Shown: one piece after another, positions 30,201 to 32,288 of the stretch
Numbering within the stretch: position 1 is the stretch's first letter
How the letters are laid out: every line of letters begins with the position of its first letter
From: a bacterium
Lineage (GTDB): Bacteria > Sysuimicrobiota > Sysuimicrobiia > Sysuimicrobiales > Segetimicrobiaceae
Length of the DNA: 32,288 nt
Direction of reading: 5' to 3'
NCBI GenBank assembly: GCA_035703895.1
Contig: DASSXJ010000011.1
Span: forward strand, 1-32,288
Position numbers and translations under genes: made by a program
The notes under the pieces: model-generated
Database searches by the model: none
Seen by the model: only the letters and a program-made list of their open reading frames with translations
Told to the model about the DNA's origin: nothing

Positions 30201-31582
30201 GCAGCGCCGCGCTCGAGTGCGACCACGCACTCAACGTGATAGGTGTGGGGAAAGAGGTCGAGCGGCTGGACGGTGCGGATCGCATACCCGGCGGCGGCCA
30301 GGTCTTCGAGATCGGACGCCAGGGTCGTGGGGTTGCAGGAGACGTAGAGGATCCGCGATGGCGCCGCGGCGATAACCTTCCGCATCACCCGGCTCCCCGC
30401 GCCGCTCCGAGGCGGGTCGAGCACGAGCAAGTGAGGCGCTCCGGCCCGGCCCACCAGGTCCGGAAGGAGGCGCCGGACGTCCCCCGCGGCAAACTCCACG
30501 TTCCCGATCGCGTTCTGGGCCGCGTTTTCACGAGCGGCTTCGACGGCGGAGGCGGCGATCTCCAACCCGTACACCCGTTGTGCCCGAAGCGCGAGAGGGA
30601 GCGAGAACGTGCCGACCCCACAGTAGAGGTCGAAGACCGTCTCGTGTTCCCGCGGTTCTGCGAGCGTGCCGACCGTCTCGACCAACCGTTCCGCCTGCAC
30701 GGTGTTGGTCTGGAAGAATGTCTCGAGGCCGATCCGGAACCGGAGGCCCGCGAGCTGCTCGACGATGTACGGCCGGCCCGCGAGCACGGAGACGGCGGTC
30801 AGGGGAAGGCCATCCGACGCCCCGGGATTGACCCCGTGCAGGACGCTCATGACGCGGGGGACGGTAGTGCGGACGCGGACGGCGAGGTCGCGGGCCGCGG
30901 GGACCTCTGGCGCCGTCGTGATCAGCGCGACCATCATCTCGCCGCTGCGCCGTCCCTCGCGGATGACCAGCTGTCTGAGGAGCCCGGTGTGATCGCGCGC
31001 ATTGTACCGGGACAACCCCGACGCGCGCGCCCATTCCGTGGCAACCCGAAGGATCTCGTTCGCCGCCTCCGACTGGATCAGACAAGCGGTGATGGGGACC
31101 ACGCGGTCAAACGCCCCTCGCCGATGCAGCCCCAAGGTGGCGTCGGGGTGGAACGTAAACTCCATCTTGTTCCGATACCCCCAGGGATCGACCGCCGGGA
31201 GGATCGGCCTGACGTCGACGTCACGGAGACCGGCGATGTGGGTTAGGCTTTCGCGGACGATGCTCTCTTTGGCGCCGAGTTGATCGGTGTACCCCAGGTG
31301 CTGCCAGACGCATCCACCGCAGGGGCCGAAGTGGGGGCAGGGCGGCGACACGCGCGCCGGCGCGGGTGAGGCGACCTGAATCAGGTCCGCCTCGGCGTAG
31401 GCGGCTTTGACGCGCCACAGGCGCGCGCGAACACGATCCCCCGGGGCCGTATCCGGCACGAACACCACGAATCCATCGATGCGCCCCACGCCACGACCGC
31501 CGTAGGCCATGCGGTCGATCGTGAGCTCGATCTCGGCGCCACGGCGGAAGGGCGGGTGGCGCTGCGCCACCGCCCGCTCCAT
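30197..31582 (-). CDS. rlmD: 23S rRNA (uracil-C5) methyltransferase, RlmD/TrmA family
   Basis: A 461-residue SAM-dependent RNA methyltransferase. An N-terminal TRAM domain (about 13-72, ELTIDRMAYGGRGVGRIDG), a 4Fe-4S-type cluster motif Cys82-x5-Cys88-x2-Cys91 (CPHFGPCGGCVWQHL) with the fourth Cys at 167, a central RNA-binding part, then the SAM domain with FDLYCGVGTFSLPLA, LDPPRSG and the catalytic nucleophile Cys416 (YVSCNPTTLASDL). The family covers RlmD (m5U1939), RlmCD and TrmA (m5U54 tRNA), which cannot be separated by eye; TRAM plus Fe-S favours the RlmD side. ATG 31582 is preceded by a weak TGAGG. It is convergent with apgM (4-nt overlap) and appears to be a single-gene transcript. Confidence 0.9.
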   Translation of the reverse strand: MERAVAQRHPPFRRGAEIELTIDRMAYGGRGVGRIDGFVVFVPDTAPGDRVRARLWRVKAAYAEADLIQVASPAPARVSPPCPHFGPCGGCVWQHLGYTDQLGAKESIVRESLTHIAGLRDVDVRPILPAVDPWGYRNKMEFTFHPDATLGLHRRGAFDRVVPITACLIQSEAANEILRVATEWARASGLSRYNARDHTGLLRQLVIREGRRSGEMMVALITTAPEVPAARDLAVRVRTTVPRVMSVLHGVNPGASDGLPLTAVSVLAGRPYIVEQLAGLRFRIGLETFFQTNTVQAERLVETVGTLAEPREHETVFDLYCGVGTFSLPLALRAQRVYGLEIAASAVEAARENAAQNAIGNVEFAAGDVRRLLPDLVGRAGAPHLLVLDPPRSGAGSRVMRKVIAAAPSRILYVSCNPTTLASDLEDLAAAGYAIRTVQPLDLFPHTYHVECVVALERGAA

Positions 31583-31717
31583 GGCCTCATCTTACCATGG
31601 AGCTGACGCGCGTATCCGACCATTGCGCAGCCCACCACTCTAGCAGGGAACCCACACCGGAGCCGATGAAATTGACACGACCAATCGTCCGTCGTGCCAG
31701 AAAACAGGGTGAGAAGT

Positions 31718-31939
31718 ATGTGGAAGAGGCGCACGCGCCGCGGCTTCAGACACTCATCGAATCCTCAGACGCCCGTCCCTGTGCCGGATCAATCCGCTCA
31801 GCCGGCGCCTGCGATGCCGCTCCCAACCGCCGCGGTCCCTTCACTGGCCTCGCAGGCCAGAGAGAAGCCCAAAGTCGACATACACCCTTTGATGGCGAGT
31901 TGTCACGATCGCCGAGTGGGGCAGCGACGCGACAGATAG
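31718..31939 (+). CDS. Small hypothetical ORF, Pro/Ala-rich
   Basis: A 73-residue frame: basic N-terminus (MWKRRTRRGFRHSS), a Pro/Ala/Gln-rich middle, then EKPKVDIHPLMAS and a basic end. ATG 31718 has GGTGAG at about 4 nt, which is the main support; GTG 31694 and GTG 31709 are alternatives. No family is recognised and the composition is low-complexity. It may be a real small protein or a chance frame. Confidence 0.22.
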   Translation: MWKRRTRRGFRHSSNPQTPVPVPDQSAQPAPAMPLPTAAVPSLASQAREKPKVDIHPLMASCHDRRVGQRRDR

Positions 31940-31985
31940 TTGGACCCGGCCCTTCCGCCACGGGCACATAACGGGTGCAGCAAAT

Positions 31986-32198
31986 ATGGCGAGGCACATG
32001 GCGGGTCTCCTGCAAGAACGTCCGCCGACCGAAGTGGCGCAGAAAATGCAAACGGCCCGCGAGTGTGTCCGCGCCAAGTACAACAAGCTTGATACGCTAC
32101 ACCGCCGTCTCGACACAGAAGTCAGCAAAGATGTGGCGGGGGGCCACAACTACACCATCGCGTCGACCCTGTACGTCCTGCTTGTCGATTGCCGTTAA
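31986..32198 (+). CDS. Small hypothetical ORF
   Basis: A 70-residue frame with protein-like composition: mostly helical, charged (ERPPTEVAQKMQTARECVRA, then YNKLDTLHRRLDTEVSKDVA) and a hydrophobic end (STLYVLLVD). There is no convincing ribosome site before ATG 31986, and no family is recognised. It lies in the less GC-rich end and may be a remnant or a small regulator of a gene outside the window. Confidence 0.25.
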   Translation: MARHMAGLLQERPPTEVAQKMQTARECVRAKYNKLDTLHRRLDTEVSKDVAGGHNYTIASTLYVLLVDCR

Positions 32199-32288
32199 CG
32201 CCGGGCATCCTGCGCGTCATCACGCCACTGTGAACAGTCATACGTCGATTGATGATCTCCGTTGAATAACGTTGGCTTTCCATTCACA

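Larger units (their letters stand above)
31583..32288. other. Gene-poor right end of the window
   Basis: About 700 bp with no gene I can recognise. It is visibly less GC-rich than the rest, especially after 31900. A TTGACA at 31672-31677 lacks a -10 at 16-18 nt. No tRNA, terminator or repeat stands out. Two small plus-strand ORFs are listed separately with low confidence; minus-strand frames here look like shadows. The rlmD promoter should lie in the first ~100 bp but is not readable. Confidence 0.5.

Noticed and set aside
31672-31677. Perfect TTGACA as a promoter -35 for the small ORFs
   Set aside because: No acceptable -10 at 16-18 nt downstream (TGCCAG at 17).
1-32288. Mobile elements, CRISPR arrays, tRNA or rRNA genes
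   Set aside because: No transposase-like translation, terminal repeats, regularly spaced repeats, cloverleaf pattern or rRNA-like stretch was seen by eye.

Overview
The window is GC-rich (roughly two-thirds G+C by eye) bacterial chromosome with dense single-copy housekeeping genes, many GTG starts and several 4-nt stop/start overlaps. I see no insertion sequence, phage gene, CRISPR array, rRNA or tRNA. The mix (Ycf45/SpoIIIAA-like R3H ATPase, tmk, c-di-AMP receptor and holB in a row, a bacterial EndoQ, a K+-independent membrane pyrophosphatase, an archaeal-type phosphoglycerate mutase) suggests an uncultured Terrabacteria-type lineage from soil or subsurface, related to Firmicutes/Chloroflexota/Armatimonadota-like groups. 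That placement is inference; no marker gene fixes the phylum.

Left half, minus strand (1-14035). Reading leftward: a secreted alpha/beta hydrolase and a DUF192 protein; then a coupled operon of H+-pyrophosphatase (hppA), a GAF-GAF HisKA_2-type histidine kinase and an unusually long ANTAR response regulator; DinB-like and TfoX-N proteins; glnA with a strong promoter and a ~120-nt structured leader; nadE followed by an SPFH/prohibitin protein; and the first 87 codons of mfd, cut by the window edge. Several sigma70-type promoters are readable.

Middle, plus strand (14074-22423). A geranylgeranyl-reductase-family flavoprotein, endonuclease Q (with a clamp-binding-like C-terminus) and an RlmI-type rRNA methyltransferase lie in a row. 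After a promoter and hairpin leader come the R3H-AAA ATPase, tmk, darA/pstA, holB (a replication and c-di-AMP cluster) and a secreted trypsin-like protease.

Right part (22446-32288). A minus-strand pair (endonuclease IV and a small zinc-ribbon/TM protein) diverges from a plus-strand pair of PLP enzymes (aminotransferase, trans-sulfuration enzyme). A HAD hydrolase diverges from ddl-dapF-apgM, and an RlmD/TrmA-type methyltransferase converges on apgM, their TAG stops sharing a CTAG. The last ~700 bp hold only two weak small ORFs.

The points most worth a second look are the ANTAR regulator with ~320 residues of unrecognised sequence plus an Arg/Ala-rich tail, operonic with a proton-pumping pyrophosphatase; a DapF homologue with serine at both catalytic cysteine positions; EndoQ ending in QTSLF; two genes (rlmI-like and tmk) with no canonical start codon upstream of their conserved N-termini; and structured 5' leaders before glnA and the R3H operon.
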